This document shows, one piece after another, positions 36,653-44,801 of a DNA stretch of 46,764 nt (position 1 is its first letter; each line of letters begins with the position of its first letter). A model generated the notes under the pieces. The model had not been told where the DNA came from. It did no database searches and was given only the letters and a program-made list of their open reading frames with translations. Location: assembly GCF_008974265.1 (NCBI RefSeq), contig NZ_BKZW01000007.1, forward strand, positions 1-46,764, written 5' to 3'. This DNA comes from Dictyobacter vulcani. GTDB taxonomy: Bacteria > Chloroflexota > Ktedonobacteria > Ktedonobacterales > Ktedonobacteraceae. Position numbers and translations under genes: made by a program.

Positions 36653-37857
36653 CGGCAGCCATCACGGCCAATACGTTTCGTTGAAGGAGATAACCTCAAC
36701 GGTATGGCGTGGCGTCGTGTACGTGGAGAGGGCGCCACACGCGAAGGCCGCACTGCTGCGTTTGCGCAGGCCAGCGTGCAAGAACGACTCGCAGTGCTGT
36801 GTTTGCGCAGGCCAGCGTGCAAGAACGACTCGCAGTGCTGTGGCGCCTACAGGGATCGTGTGTGCCGTCGCCTGCTCACACCGCAACGTGGTGGGTGAGC
36901 GCGTGGATCCTCCCCTACCTTCTCGAAGAGGATCACGACACAGGATCCGTCTCGGTGTAGGCGCCACAGGCATGCGATGCTCTTTGTGCCCCTCGCTCCA
37001 TGATCACGCCGCATGCCGGCCTCCGCGTGTGGCGCCCTCTCCACGTATGATTCGCTGCTTTTATATTTTTGTCACCTCAAAAATATTTAACCTCAACCCC
37101 ATGGAGGGACATGCTCGTACGTCGAGAGGGCGCCACACGCGGAGGCCGCACTGCTGCGTTTATGTGGAGCAACGGACTCGAAGCGTCCGCAGTGCTGTGG
37201 CGCCTACACCGCGACGGATCCTATCTCTTGTGCCTGCTCGCACCGCAACGTGGTGGGTGAGCGCGTGGATCCTCCCCCTACCTTCTCGAAGAGGATCACG
37301 ACACAGGATCCGTCGCGGTGTAGGCGCCACAGGCATGCGATGCTCGTTGTGCCCCTCGCTCCATGATCACGCCGCATGCCGGCCTCCGCGTGTGGCGCCC
37401 TCTCCACGTATGATTCGCTGCTTTTATATTTTTGTCACCTCAAAAATATTTAACCTCAACCCCATGGAGGGACATGCTCGTACGTCGAGAGGGCGCCACA
37501 CGCGGAGGCCGCACTGCTGCGTTTATGTGGAGCAACGGACTCGAAGCGTCCGCAGTGCTGTGGCGCCTCCACCGCGACGGATCCTATCTCTTGTGCCTGC
37601 TCGCACCGCAACGTGGTGGGTGAGCGCGTGGATCCTCCCCGTACCTTCTCGAAGAGGATCACGACACGGGATCCGTCGCGGTGGAGGCGCCACAGGCATG
37701 CGATGCTCGTTGAGCACCTCGCTCCACGAGAACGCCGCATGCCGGCCTCCGCGTGTGGCGCCCTCTCCACGTATGATTCGCTGCTTTTCTCCACCATGTT
37801 TTTTATGGTCACAAATGCGCTTCACCGAAACGTATTGGCCGTGAAGGCTGCCGCTAC
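36649..37857 (+). mobile_element. Family A element with three tandem cores
   Basis: Bounded by 32-bp inverted ends with one mismatch: GTAGCGGCAGCC then GGCCAATACGTTTCG at 36649-36680, and the complement at 37826-37857. It holds three cores. Cores 2 and 3 repeat with a period of 363 bp, joined by a linker containing TATTTTTGTCACCTCAAAAATA. Core 1 has a 41-bp tandem duplication (TGTTTGCGCAGGCCAGCGTG onward, near 36759-36840). In each core GGCGCC arms pair (36844/36965, 37201/37328, 37564/37691). A long open frame across all three cores is not a gene. Confidence 0.9.
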
Positions 37858-38456
37858 AATAGGAGCGTTTGCAGGTCGGCGATGGCTTGCTCGTTATGCT
37901 GGAATTGAATGGCCTGCATGCCAACCTGGCGGGCGGCGACGACAAACGGCATGCGATCATCGATAAACAGGCATGCTTCAACTGGCACGTCCAGACGCCG
38001 GGCGGCCAGTTGATAGATCTCAGGTTGTGGTTTATGCAGGAGTTCTTCAGCTGAAATGATGATCAGATCTACCACTTGATCCAGTTGAAATTCTTGCGTG
38101 ACCAGCGTACGTACACTTGAAGGCGCATTGCTCAGGATGCCCAGTTTGTAGGCCGGGCGCAGGGTACGCATGGTGGCCACCAATTCTTGATTGAGCGTCA
38201 ATCCTCGATAAAATACAGCCGCTACAGTGCGCCACTCAGCACTGGCAAGTTGTAGCCGCGTGGCCACATCCTCCCACAACTGCTGCTCCGAGACACGGCC
38301 CGCTAACGCATCCCGGAACAGGGGCGAATGCAGCATCGTCTGCTCCAGTGTATTCTCAGCTAGCCCGCGCTCCCGCTCAAACGCATGCCGCACATGGCGC
38401 TGTTCGTGCAATAACAGGACATCAAAAAGATCAAAGATTACTGCAGAGATTGGCAT
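37854..38456 (-). CDS. HAD-superfamily hydrolase
   Basis: ATG 38456 (MPISAVIFDLFDVLLLHEQR) is preferred over an upstream start at 38609 because AAAGGAGC lies before it and motif I then sits at the N-terminus. 200 residues. HAD motifs: I IFDLFDVL with the nucleophile Asp, II GILSNAPSS, III LLHKPQPEIY with Lys, IV CLFIDDRMPFVVAARQVGMQ. The helical cap between residues 15 and 85 is the C1 type of phosphoglycolate/haloacid-dehalogenase-like phosphatases; substrate unknown. The stop TAG (37854-37856) is in the A element's right inverted end. It follows the NRAMP-related gene on the same strand. Confidence 0.88.
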   Translation of the reverse strand: MPISAVIFDLFDVLLLHEQRHVRHAFERERGLAENTLEQTMLHSPLFRDALAGRVSEQQLWEDVATRLQLASAEWRTVAAVFYRGLTLNQELVATMRTLRPAYKLGILSNAPSSVRTLVTQEFQLDQVVDLIIISAEELLHKPQPEIYQLAARRLDVPVEACLFIDDRMPFVVAARQVGMQAIQFQHNEQAIADLQTLLL

Positions 38457-38562
38457 ACAGGTTTGCTCCTTTAACACAAAAAACACGCGTTCTCTATCAT
38501 CTACCTCAACCATACCCGATAAAAACCAGACTGGCAAGCCTAATATGTCATTCAAGCCAGGC

Positions 38563-40299
38563 TTAGCCCTGACCGGTAAAGAGTCCATAGAAAAGGAGGA
38601 CGCTGGCAACGATCATGATCAGGGCGGTCGCGGCCAGGAAGATGTTGGTGAGCCAGCTTAGTCCCTGGCCACGCATCACTTTGCGGTTATTGCCAATAAA
38701 GATCAGGTAGACAACCAGGATCGGGGCCAGGACGCCTGAGATGACGTTGGCCCAGAAGATCAACTTGATAGGATCCAGGCGCAGCAAGGACATACCCAGA
38801 CTGATCACCAGGGCCACGGTCAGGATCAGGTAGAAGCCTTCGTTTTGCCAGGGCTTTTTCGAGAGTCCAACCGGCCAGCCAAAGGTGCCGGCCACGGCAT
38901 ATGAGGTGCTGGCAAGCAGGACGGGAATCGCCACCAGGCCCGCGCCGACCAGTCCGATGGAGAACAGGTATTTGGCGATTGGACCCAGCACATAGACCAG
39001 GGCCTGGGCCGCATCCGCGGCGGTCTCGATGCTATTGTGGTGCTGCGGATTGATAAAGATTGTGGTGCCCGTTGTCAGGATAATAAAGTAGGCTACCAGG
39101 TTGCCGCTGATCACTCCGGTCGCGATATCCAGGGCCGCCATACGCAGTTTCTGTGGCAGCGGTCCAGGACGCTTCTCTTCCTTTTCACCCTGGACCTGCC
39201 AGAAAATGTTATACGGTGAGATCGTGGCCCCGAGCAAGGCGACAGCGGCACTGATGCTGGCAAAATTGAAATCCACATGCGGCACAAAAGTATTGAAGAG
39301 GACCGTGCCCCAGTTTGGGTGCGACTGGATCGCCGTGAAGGCATAAACAATAAAGGCCAGGCTCATGAGGATAAAGATCTTTTTGAGCGTCTCAAAGTCC
39401 CGAAAGACCGTAAAGTACCAGAGCAGGGCCGCAACCGGAACCACAAACCAGATCCAGGCAATCCCGGTGACCAGTTCCAGTCCACTGCCAATGGCGACGA
39501 GATCGGCCGTGATCAGGGATAGATTAGCCACGATCAAGACCAGGGCCGCGATCACGGCCACCCAGTGACCATAATGCTCACGCAACACCTCGGCCAATCC
39601 CATTCTGGTGACGCGCCCGATCTTCGCACAGGTATACTGCACCGCCTGATACATCGGCGTCGAGAGCAGCAGCAGCCAGAGATGTCCGTAACCGTTCTGC
39701 GCTCCATCGATGGAATAGGCTGTGACCGCCGAGGCATCATTACCTGCCGCGCCGGCCATAAAGCCAGGTCCCAGCACGCGCAGGATCTGCGGCATACCAC
39801 CCCGGCGTTGCCCATCGGCCGGAGGAGTCTGCTGCTGATCTGCATCCTCTCCCAGACGATTGCTCAACTCCATACTACGCACGCCCTCGGCCGTCGGGAT
39901 ATTCTCCTCGATCTCTCTCAACACCCCACTATCCTGCGGTTGCAGTTTCTCTCTGTGCTGATGCTCCTGAGCATCCACCAGTTCCTCAGGACCAGCCGTG
40001 TTCAACGCCTCCAGTTCTACCTCGCTGGCATCCACCCGTACCAGTCCTTCACCCTCATTTCCTCCGTTGATTTCTACGCTCTGAATACGGTCGGCAGGAA
40101 TCTCCAACTGCTTCTTAAAGAGAACACCTTTCTCAACCACAATCGCCGCTACATCGCCATTGTCATCATGGATGACATCTTTTACCTTTGGTTTGCTGAC
40201 ATCAGCTTCACCCAGATCACCATGTGTCGCCTCAACCACCATACCTGCTTTGATCTGCTCGGTCTGTGCAGCGCTCTGTTCCACCTGCTCTTTTGCCAT
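38563..40299 (-). CDS. NRAMP-related metal transporter with N-terminal PRC-barrel-like domain
   Basis: 578 residues, intact. Residues about 18-90 look like a PRC-barrel/DUF2171 domain (VEATHGDLGEADVSKPKVKD, LFKKQLEIPADRIQSVEING), followed by an acidic, Gln-rich linker to about 165. The membrane part has 11 or so segments. In segment 1 the canonical DPGN is replaced by AAGNDASAVTAYS; in segment 6 the canonical MPH is replaced by GATISPYNIFWQ. Loss of the metal-selecting Met is known in NRAMP-related magnesium or aluminium transporters, so this is probably not a manganese/iron carrier. The soluble domain may sense ions or bind RNA/protein; unknown. A 180-nt leader precedes it. Confidence 0.88.
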   Translation of the reverse strand: MAKEQVEQSAAQTEQIKAGMVVEATHGDLGEADVSKPKVKDVIHDDNGDVAAIVVEKGVLFKKQLEIPADRIQSVEINGGNEGEGLVRVDASEVELEALNTAGPEELVDAQEHQHREKLQPQDSGVLREIEENIPTAEGVRSMELSNRLGEDADQQQTPPADGQRRGGMPQILRVLGPGFMAGAAGNDASAVTAYSIDGAQNGYGHLWLLLLSTPMYQAVQYTCAKIGRVTRMGLAEVLREHYGHWVAVIAALVLIVANLSLITADLVAIGSGLELVTGIAWIWFVVPVAALLWYFTVFRDFETLKKIFILMSLAFIVYAFTAIQSHPNWGTVLFNTFVPHVDFNFASISAAVALLGATISPYNIFWQVQGEKEEKRPGPLPQKLRMAALDIATGVISGNLVAYFIILTTGTTIFINPQHHNSIETAADAAQALVYVLGPIAKYLFSIGLVGAGLVAIPVLLASTSYAVAGTFGWPVGLSKKPWQNEGFYLILTVALVISLGMSLLRLDPIKLIFWANVISGVLAPILVVYLIFIGNNRKVMRGQGLSWLTNIFLAATALIMIVASVLLFYGLFTGQG

Positions 40300-40480
40300 A
40301 AAAAAAATAAGATCCTTCCATCGAAGATCCTACAGCCTGTACGAGATTATCGTTATCGTCTGCCAGCTAATAGGTTACTTATTAATAACACTCAAATCTT
40401 CGAAAAAAGTTTCTATTTCCGCTAAATTCCTACGCAATCATTGTCTGTCGCAATAGTTGTCCGCGTTCAGCCCATACTTT
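40300..40480 (-). promoter_or_regulatory. Long 5' leader of the NRAMP-related gene
   Basis: About 180 nt between the predicted start of transcription and the ATG. It contains an inverted pair GGATCTTCGATGGAAGGATC close to the ATG. It matches no riboswitch consensus that I can recognise. Confidence 0.35.
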
Positions 40481-40485
40481 TGCGC

Positions 40486-40514
40486 AGTATACAACCATTT
40501 TATGCGCATAACAA
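40486..40514 (-). promoter_or_regulatory. Candidate promoter of the NRAMP-related gene
   Basis: On the minus strand TTGTTA (40514-40509), 17-bp spacer, TATACT (40491-40486). Confidence 0.5.
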
Positions 40515-40658
40515 ATAAAAACCTGTACTCTCAGGATGGAGTATTGAAAAGAAGCCTCCATAAAGGTGGAATAAGTCTTCATTCTTCATGTATAATATAA
40601 TACGTCTCTTTATAGTAATGATCTTATTATTATACAAAAAAGGATTTATGGTTGTATC

Positions 40659-41035
40659 ATGATGATTTTTGGAAAGCGTTTCAATCTTACCCGTGCTCTA
40701 CGTTCACGCCCCTTTACACTCCTCTGGATTGGACAAGCGATATCGAATGTCGGCGATGATGTTTTTGCGATTGCTTTAGCCTGGCAGGTCCTGTTGATGA
40801 CTCATTCAGGGTTGGCGATGGGACAATTCTCATGGCGGCAACCATACCTCGCCTGATTTTTGTGTTGATCGGTGGTGTCACAGCCGATCGTCTGCCCCGG
40901 CGCCTCATCATGCTCTGGTCAGATGGTGGACGAGGTTTCGTGGTGCTGCTCATCAGCATCCTTGGCTTTATGGGTCAGCTACAATTCTGGCATCTCATCA
41001 TTGAAGCATTGATCTTTGGTATTGTGCGTTTTTCT
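40659..41035 (+). pseudogene. MFS efflux-type transporter, N-terminal part (broken gene)
   Basis: ATG 40659 after AAAAGGATTTATGG. It reads FTLLWIGQAISNVGDDVFAI (first membrane segment), ALAWQVLLMTHSGLAMG, then after a one-base break near 40832 ATIPRLIFVLIGGVTADRLP followed by RRLIMLWSDGGRGFVVLLIS, the MFS loop 2-3 motif, and FWHLIIEALIFGIV. This is the MFS_3 macrolide-efflux-like family. The match stops near 41035. The C-terminal end of the same family is found at 42045-42386, but the central part (about 170 residues) is missing and about 1 kb of other sequence lies between. Confidence 0.75.
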
Positions 41036-41209
41036 CGGCAAGTCGGGCTTATATTGTCGCAATCTGTCGAAAGCGTTTATGAGCACATTCTCAACGGAAG
41101 CGGAAGTTTACTGCACGAAATTTTCCTTTTCGCAAGCGCTCTATCGGTTGTCCACTGCTTTTGCTCGTCCTCGAAAATTATGTGATCACTTGGCTTCAGG
41201 CGATGCGCT

Positions 41210-41681
41210 CTAACTTACGATACTCACGAATACGCGTGGGTGAATATGAGTGATATCAAGTACGTGCGAACCAGTTAGATTCGCTCCGCAGCCGGTTCGT
41301 GAATAGCCGGCGGCGATCATAGCTGACTCCGGCGTCGGGTAGTGCATCTTAACGTAAATGCCGTCTATATGCGACCGATCAGCTTTTATTGTTAACTCAG
41401 CAGCTCGTCTACTCATCTCCCTCGTGCGTTGAGATTGGACGCCTGTCGCTACAACCAGCAGTATCTCGCGCCCTATCAGGTGGATAGGCAGATTGATAGA
41501 GAATGCCGTTGAACGAGAGCGGGATCTCCTCGTTTTGAGGTAGAAGCTCGAAAGCAGGTGCTGAGGCGAGCTCGGGAATATTCGTTGAAAATGACCATAC
41601 TCTGAGAAATCCACGATAAGAAGAAGTCGCGTGATTTCGGACGAAGATTGTTTCTACCAGAGGTTGGGTCGGCAGCGACAT
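41210..41681 (-). CDS. Unrecognised protein, possible (one frameshift)
   Basis: Two overlapping frames join near 41500. The first reads MSLPTQPLVETIFVRNHATS and PAFELLPQNEEIPLSFNG; the second continues INLPIHLIGREILLVVATGV, ADRSHIDGIYVKMHYPTPES and ends THIHPRVFVSIVS. Joined, about 155 residues with a protein-like second half. No family is recognised and no clear RBS is present. It could be a gene remnant brought in with the insert. Confidence 0.3.
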
Positions 41682-41717
41682 ATTTGTGGATGGGCTGGTC
41701 TAGTTATGTGCGCAAGC

Positions 41718-41999
41718 TCACTCGGCGCTAGGGTCTGGCGCTTTCACATCGCACTGCGAATGCACGCTTCGCTTACTATAAGCTAAACTCTCTAGTCGGT
41801 GTTCTATCTGGCACGCATCTCCTTGTCCGCGATGTAACAATCTCTCGGAGTACGATGAAATATGATGTCTATCAGTGAAGGGTGCATGCCTTCTGCGCAT
41901 ATTCTTAGGTAAACCTTTTTGCCCTTTGGTCACGGGTCGTGGGAGTGATTTGAGTGCTTCAGGAATCCGCGTGTGGTTTTGGGTCGGACTGGAGTGCAT
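41718..41999 (-). CDS. Unrecognised small open frame in insert
   Basis: 93 codons from ATG 41999: MHSSPTQNHTRIPEALKSLP, rich in His, Arg and Ser, ending CDVKAPDPSAE. No domain, membrane segment or convincing RBS. Low confidence that it is expressed. Confidence 0.2.
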   Translation of the reverse strand: MHSSPTQNHTRIPEALKSLPRPVTKGQKGLPKNMRRRHAPFTDRHHISSYSERLLHRGQGDACQIEHRLESLAYSKRSVHSQCDVKAPDPSAE

Positions 42000-42044
42000 C
42001 GCTGAAAAAGCGCGGCGTCATTTCCTAGACTCTCCGCGCTCAGT

Positions 42045-42386
42045 CTGACAGCCAATCAGGCATCCTGATCTTTGGTTTGCCTTTCCCACAGGCCATGGCT
42101 CCATTCATCGCCTTCCTGGCAAGCTTACTGGTCGGTTTTGGCCTGACATTCTTTAATACGATCTTTTTTACCAATCCTCCAGGAAACAGTGCCGGGCGAC
42201 AAATTAGGGCGCGTCATCAGTCTTGACACCCTTGGCTCTTTCGCCATGGCCCCGGTCGGTGAAATCCTTGGGGGCATCATGACTGATCGTCTCGGTGCCG
42301 GCCCCATATTCATAATATTCGGATTATTCAATCTACTCACCGTGCTACTGCCACTCTTTGTACGAGAAGTGCGCACCCTGGAATAG
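42045..42386 (+). pseudogene. MFS efflux-type transporter, C-terminal part (broken gene)
   Basis: Reads LIFGLPFPQAMAPFIAFLAS, LLVGFGLTFFNTIFFT, then after a one-base break near 42178 LQETVPGDKLGRVISLDTLG, the strongly conserved MFS_3 segment, followed by GPIFIIFGLFNLLTVLLPLF and VREVRTLE to TAG 42386. It continues the family seen at 40659-41035. No start of its own. Confidence 0.7.
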
Positions 42387-42461
42387 TAGCTTGCTGTTGG
42401 CGAAATCGTTTGCTGCCAATAAAACGAACCATTGTCTCAAATGAGCAAGAAAAGCGAAAAT

Positions 42462-42595
42462 GTAGGTTCGACCCTCGCGGTCGATTGTCTCCCCCGCATC
42501 GATCTTGCCCCGAAAGAGACCGATTCCCAGGTTCTTGCTCACGTTGGGGCGGCCTGGACCTCATGGCACCAATCGACCGCGAGGGTCAAACCTAC
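42462..42595 (+). repeat. Family B element, copy 5
   Basis: 134 bp with ends GTAGGTTCGACCCTCGCGG and CCGCGAGGGTCAAACCTAC; hairpin TCGACC..GGTCGA in both ends, followed by CGATTG. It lies 10 bases after the true stop of the oxidoreductase at 42605. Confidence 0.9.
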
Positions 42596-42604
42596 GGGCC
42601 AGGA

Positions 42605-43518
42605 TTAACGTGCATTGAGGGCGGGCAGGACCTCATGGGCCAGGAGTTCGAGGGTGTGGTGTCGGGAAAGCCGCCGGCGCTGATCATGAAGTAGTCAATG
42701 CCGAGATCAACAATCGCTTTAAATTGCTCGACGACCTGCTCAGGCGTACCGGTCAGGCCGACACCGAAGGGTCCGCTGTGCTTCGAGGTCATTTCCTGCA
42801 ACTTCTGTTCGTTGGGCGCGCAGTAGCAACTGATCATCGCGGTACGGCGCAAGGTCTTTGGATCACGACCAATCGCGTGGCAGGCTTCATCGAGCTTCGC
42901 CAATTGCTCACGCGTTTTTTCCAGATCACTAAAGCCGGTATTCCACCAATCCGCGTGGCGAGCCACCAGTTTCATCATGCGGGGCTGGAAGGCAGCCACC
43001 ATAATTGGCGGCACGGGATCCGGTTTGGGCTGGCAGAAGGCATCGGTGACACGGTGATATTTGCCCTCAAAGGTCACATGATCCTCGCGCCAGAGCGCCT
43101 TCATGATCTGCAACGCCTCGTCCAACTCATCGACGCGCTGACCCGCACCAGGATAAGGAATGTTATAGGCTTTACACTCGGCCTCATTCCAGCCAGCGCC
43201 AATACCAGCAATAAAGTTTCCCTGACTGAGATACTGCAAGGTCGCCGCCATCTTGGCCAGCAGGGCCGGATTGCGGAACAACTGGCAGAGCACGATATGT
43301 CCATATTTCAAGAGTGGCTGTCGCGCCGCCAGATAGGTCAGAGTCGTCCAGCCCTCCAGAAAATCGCGGTCCTCAAACTGCACATGATCCGGAAACCAGA
43401 CCGAATCAAAATGGCCCACAATCGTATCCAGGCCACGCTGCACATTTCCCATAAACTCCTGCCGCGACACCGTTTTATCACCCACAGGAGGCATCCAACC
43501 AAACTCAACACCAGCCAT
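42605..43518 (-). CDS. LLM-class (F420-dependent type) oxidoreductase (one frameshift)
   Basis: ATG 43518 (MAGVEFGWMPPVGDKTVSRQ) is preferred over an upstream in-frame start at 43578; AGGAAAGG lies upstream. About 304 residues. Luciferase-like TIM-barrel landmarks: FDSVWFPDHVQFEDRDFLEG, LAARQPLLKYGHIVLCQLFR, MAATLQYLSQGNFIAGIGAG then WNEAECKAYNIPYP, and VPPIMVAAFQPRMMKLVARH. The family moves hydride with coenzyme F420 or FMN on varied substrates. The frame breaks near 42663; one added base gives TTLELLAHEVLPALNAR and a TAA at 42605-42607. Read without repair, the frame would run on into the B element's TAG. Confidence 0.86.
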
Positions 43519-43735
43519 ACAAATCACAACCTTTCCTAAACATCTACCACTATTGGAATCCAACCATAAAATCGTCAAGAACCAATAGAAGAGACAATAA
43601 TTATCAACACCTATTCAATTATAGTATAAACGACACATTGGCTTGTGTTGAAAGAGAAGACCCAAAGGGCCGTTAAGATCTTTTTGCGCGCAAACAAACT
43701 CTAGCCCATTGCTGGCAGCCGGCCAAAATTTTATA
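43519..43735. other. Intergenic region before the TetR promoter
   Basis: AT-rich; no gene. The promoter of the minus-strand oxidoreductase should be at its left side. Confidence 0.4.
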
Positions 43736-43765
43736 TTGACCAACTGCCCATTTATATGTTATACT
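43736..43765 (+). promoter_or_regulatory. Candidate promoter of the TetR gene
   Basis: TTGACC (43736-43741), 18-bp spacer, TATACT (43760-43765). The spacer contains CTGCCCATTTATATGTT, similar to sequence in the CLC gene promoter region at 44761-44780. Confidence 0.55.
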
Positions 43766-43773
43766 ACGTAAAA

Positions 43774-43803
43774 GAGCAACGTTCCCAGCGTTGGAACTTG
43801 CTC
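43774..43803 (+). promoter_or_regulatory. 5' hairpin of the TetR transcript
   Basis: GAGCAA-C-GTTCC pairs with GGAAC-TTGCTC, one bulge, 7-nt loop, starting about 9 bases after the -10 box. It would sit at the very 5' end of the RNA and may stabilise it. Confidence 0.4.
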
Positions 43804-43818
43804 ATACGTCAAGAAGTC

Positions 43819-44042
43819 GCAGCTATGAATGCTAATACTTTTCACTTAAGGATTGAATGGCTGAAATGATAGCATGACGGTGAAGGAACACCTTCTCAAA
43901 GGATCAAGAGAGGAAAAACGTGTAGGTTCGCTTTTCTTGATCCTTTGAAGTCACTGGGCCTCTGATCGGCTCAGATGCTTTCGTCAATCTTGTCCAGAAA
44001 AAGACTTAAGTGAAACGTATTAGCCATGAATGCTGCCGGTAC
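43819..44042 (+). repeat. Family C element, copy 2 (full)
   Basis: Inverted ends: left GCAGCTATGAATGC then TAATACTTTTCACTTAAG; right CTTAAGTGAAACGTATTAGC then GAATGCTGCCGGTAC. The 99-bp core 43862-43960 is 97/99 identical to 9478-9576. It lies in the leader of the TetR gene, and its right tip is 9 bases before the start codon. Confidence 0.85.
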
Positions 44043-44051
44043 GGGAGATAT

Positions 44052-44666
44052 ATGCCAAAGATTGTGGATGAGCAGATGCGGGAGGCGACGCGGAGGAAGA
44101 TTCTGCGTGAGGCGGCCCGCGAGTTTGCGCGCCTGGGCTTTGATCAGGCTAATATTAATCTGATCGCGGAACAGGCTGGCATCGGCAAGGGAACTATTTA
44201 TCTGTATTTTGAGAATAAGCGTGAGCTGTTCCTGGCGATGCTACGCACGATTGCCCAGACACAACTAGGTACGGTACGGGCAGCCCTGGCTGAGGCCGGG
44301 ACGCTGGAACAACGCCTCGCCCGGCTCTTTCTGGCCTTTGCCCGATTGGCGGAAGAGGATAGCGATAGTTTCAGTGTCTATATGAGCGCCCTCTATGGCG
44401 TTAATCGCGCCTTCCAGGCCGAGGCGACCCGGCTATTACGCGACTATCTGGCGGTAATCTCTCTGGTCCTGGAACAGGGACAGGCTAACGGCGAGATCCA
44501 GAGCGATGATATCGAGGCCAGTTCTCTGCTCGTCCTCTCCCTCACCGAATCCTATATCCTCTCGGCACGCGTCCTCGATTGGCCTGAAGCTGAGATCACC
44601 AATCGCGCCGAGGCCATCGCCCACACCATCATCCAGGGCCTGGCTCCAAAACCCACGGTCACGTAA
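44052..44666 (+). CDS. TetR-family transcriptional regulator
   Basis: 204 residues from ATG 44052 (MPKIVDEQMREATRRKILRE), after GGGAGATAT; an upstream in-frame start at 44010 translates repeat sequence and is rejected. The N-terminal helix-turn-helix is AREFARLGFDQANINLIAEQ followed by AGIGKGTIYLYFENKRELFL, the exact TetR signature. The C-terminal ligand domain has the TetR_C region LAEEDSDSFSVYMSALYGVN and ends IAHTIIQGLAPKPTVT. Ligand unknown. The CLC channel gene follows on the same strand 135 bp later, and the two promoter regions share a motif, so it may control both. Confidence 0.9.
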   Translation: MPKIVDEQMREATRRKILREAAREFARLGFDQANINLIAEQAGIGKGTIYLYFENKRELFLAMLRTIAQTQLGTVRAALAEAGTLEQRLARLFLAFARLAEEDSDSFSVYMSALYGVNRAFQAEATRLLRDYLAVISLVLEQGQANGEIQSDDIEASSLLVLSLTESYILSARVLDWPEAEITNRAEAIAHTIIQGLAPKPTVT

Positions 44667-44696
44667 ATTCAGGGGCCAAGGCCAGCGGGGGCGACG

Positions 44697-44722
44697 CAAT
44701 CGGCCGCAAGAGTCGAACCTAC
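44697..44722 (-). repeat. Family B half element
   Basis: Only one end is seen: CAATCGGCCGCAAGAG then TCGAACCTAC. A run of ten T follows at 44731-44740, after GGTACGG. No partner end was found nearby; the run of T with the hairpin could end the TetR transcript. Confidence 0.6.
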
Positions 44723-44756
44723 GGTACGGTTTTTTTTTTTATTGATTTTTTAATGG

Positions 44757-44784
44757 TTGACTGCCCACTCATATATATTATGTG
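44757..44784 (+). promoter_or_regulatory. Candidate promoter/operator of the CLC gene
   Basis: TTGACT (44757-44762), 16-bp spacer, TATGTG (44779-44784). It overlaps CTGCCCACTCATATATATT, similar to the TetR promoter spacer. Confidence 0.4.
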
Positions 44785-44801
44785 TTAAGGAAAGGAATTG
44801 T

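Larger units (their letters stand above)
41036..42044. other. Unexplained ~1 kb insert in the MFS gene
   Basis: No inverted ends, repeat-family motif or transposase is seen. Two minus-strand open frames lie inside (41210-41681 and 41718-41999). The base pattern differs from neighbours, with many short frames and few long ones. It replaces the middle of the MFS gene. Confidence 0.4.

Noticed and set aside
36681..37844. Open frame of 387 codons across the triple A element
   Set aside because: It translates inverted repeats in all three cores, has biased Arg/Ser/Pro content, and equivalent frames exist on the other strand; open because of GC-rich repeats, not coding.
36649..37857. CRISPR-like or phage-like array from three long repeats
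   Set aside because: The repeats are 363 bp and contiguous, with no spacer structure.
40300..40480. Known metal riboswitch in the NRAMP leader
   Set aside because: No yybP-ykoY, M-box or NiCo consensus could be recognised.
42592..42594. TAG in B element as stop of the LLM oxidoreductase
   Set aside because: It is reached only because of a frameshift; the repaired gene ends at TAA 42605-42607, so it was not counted among the five cases.
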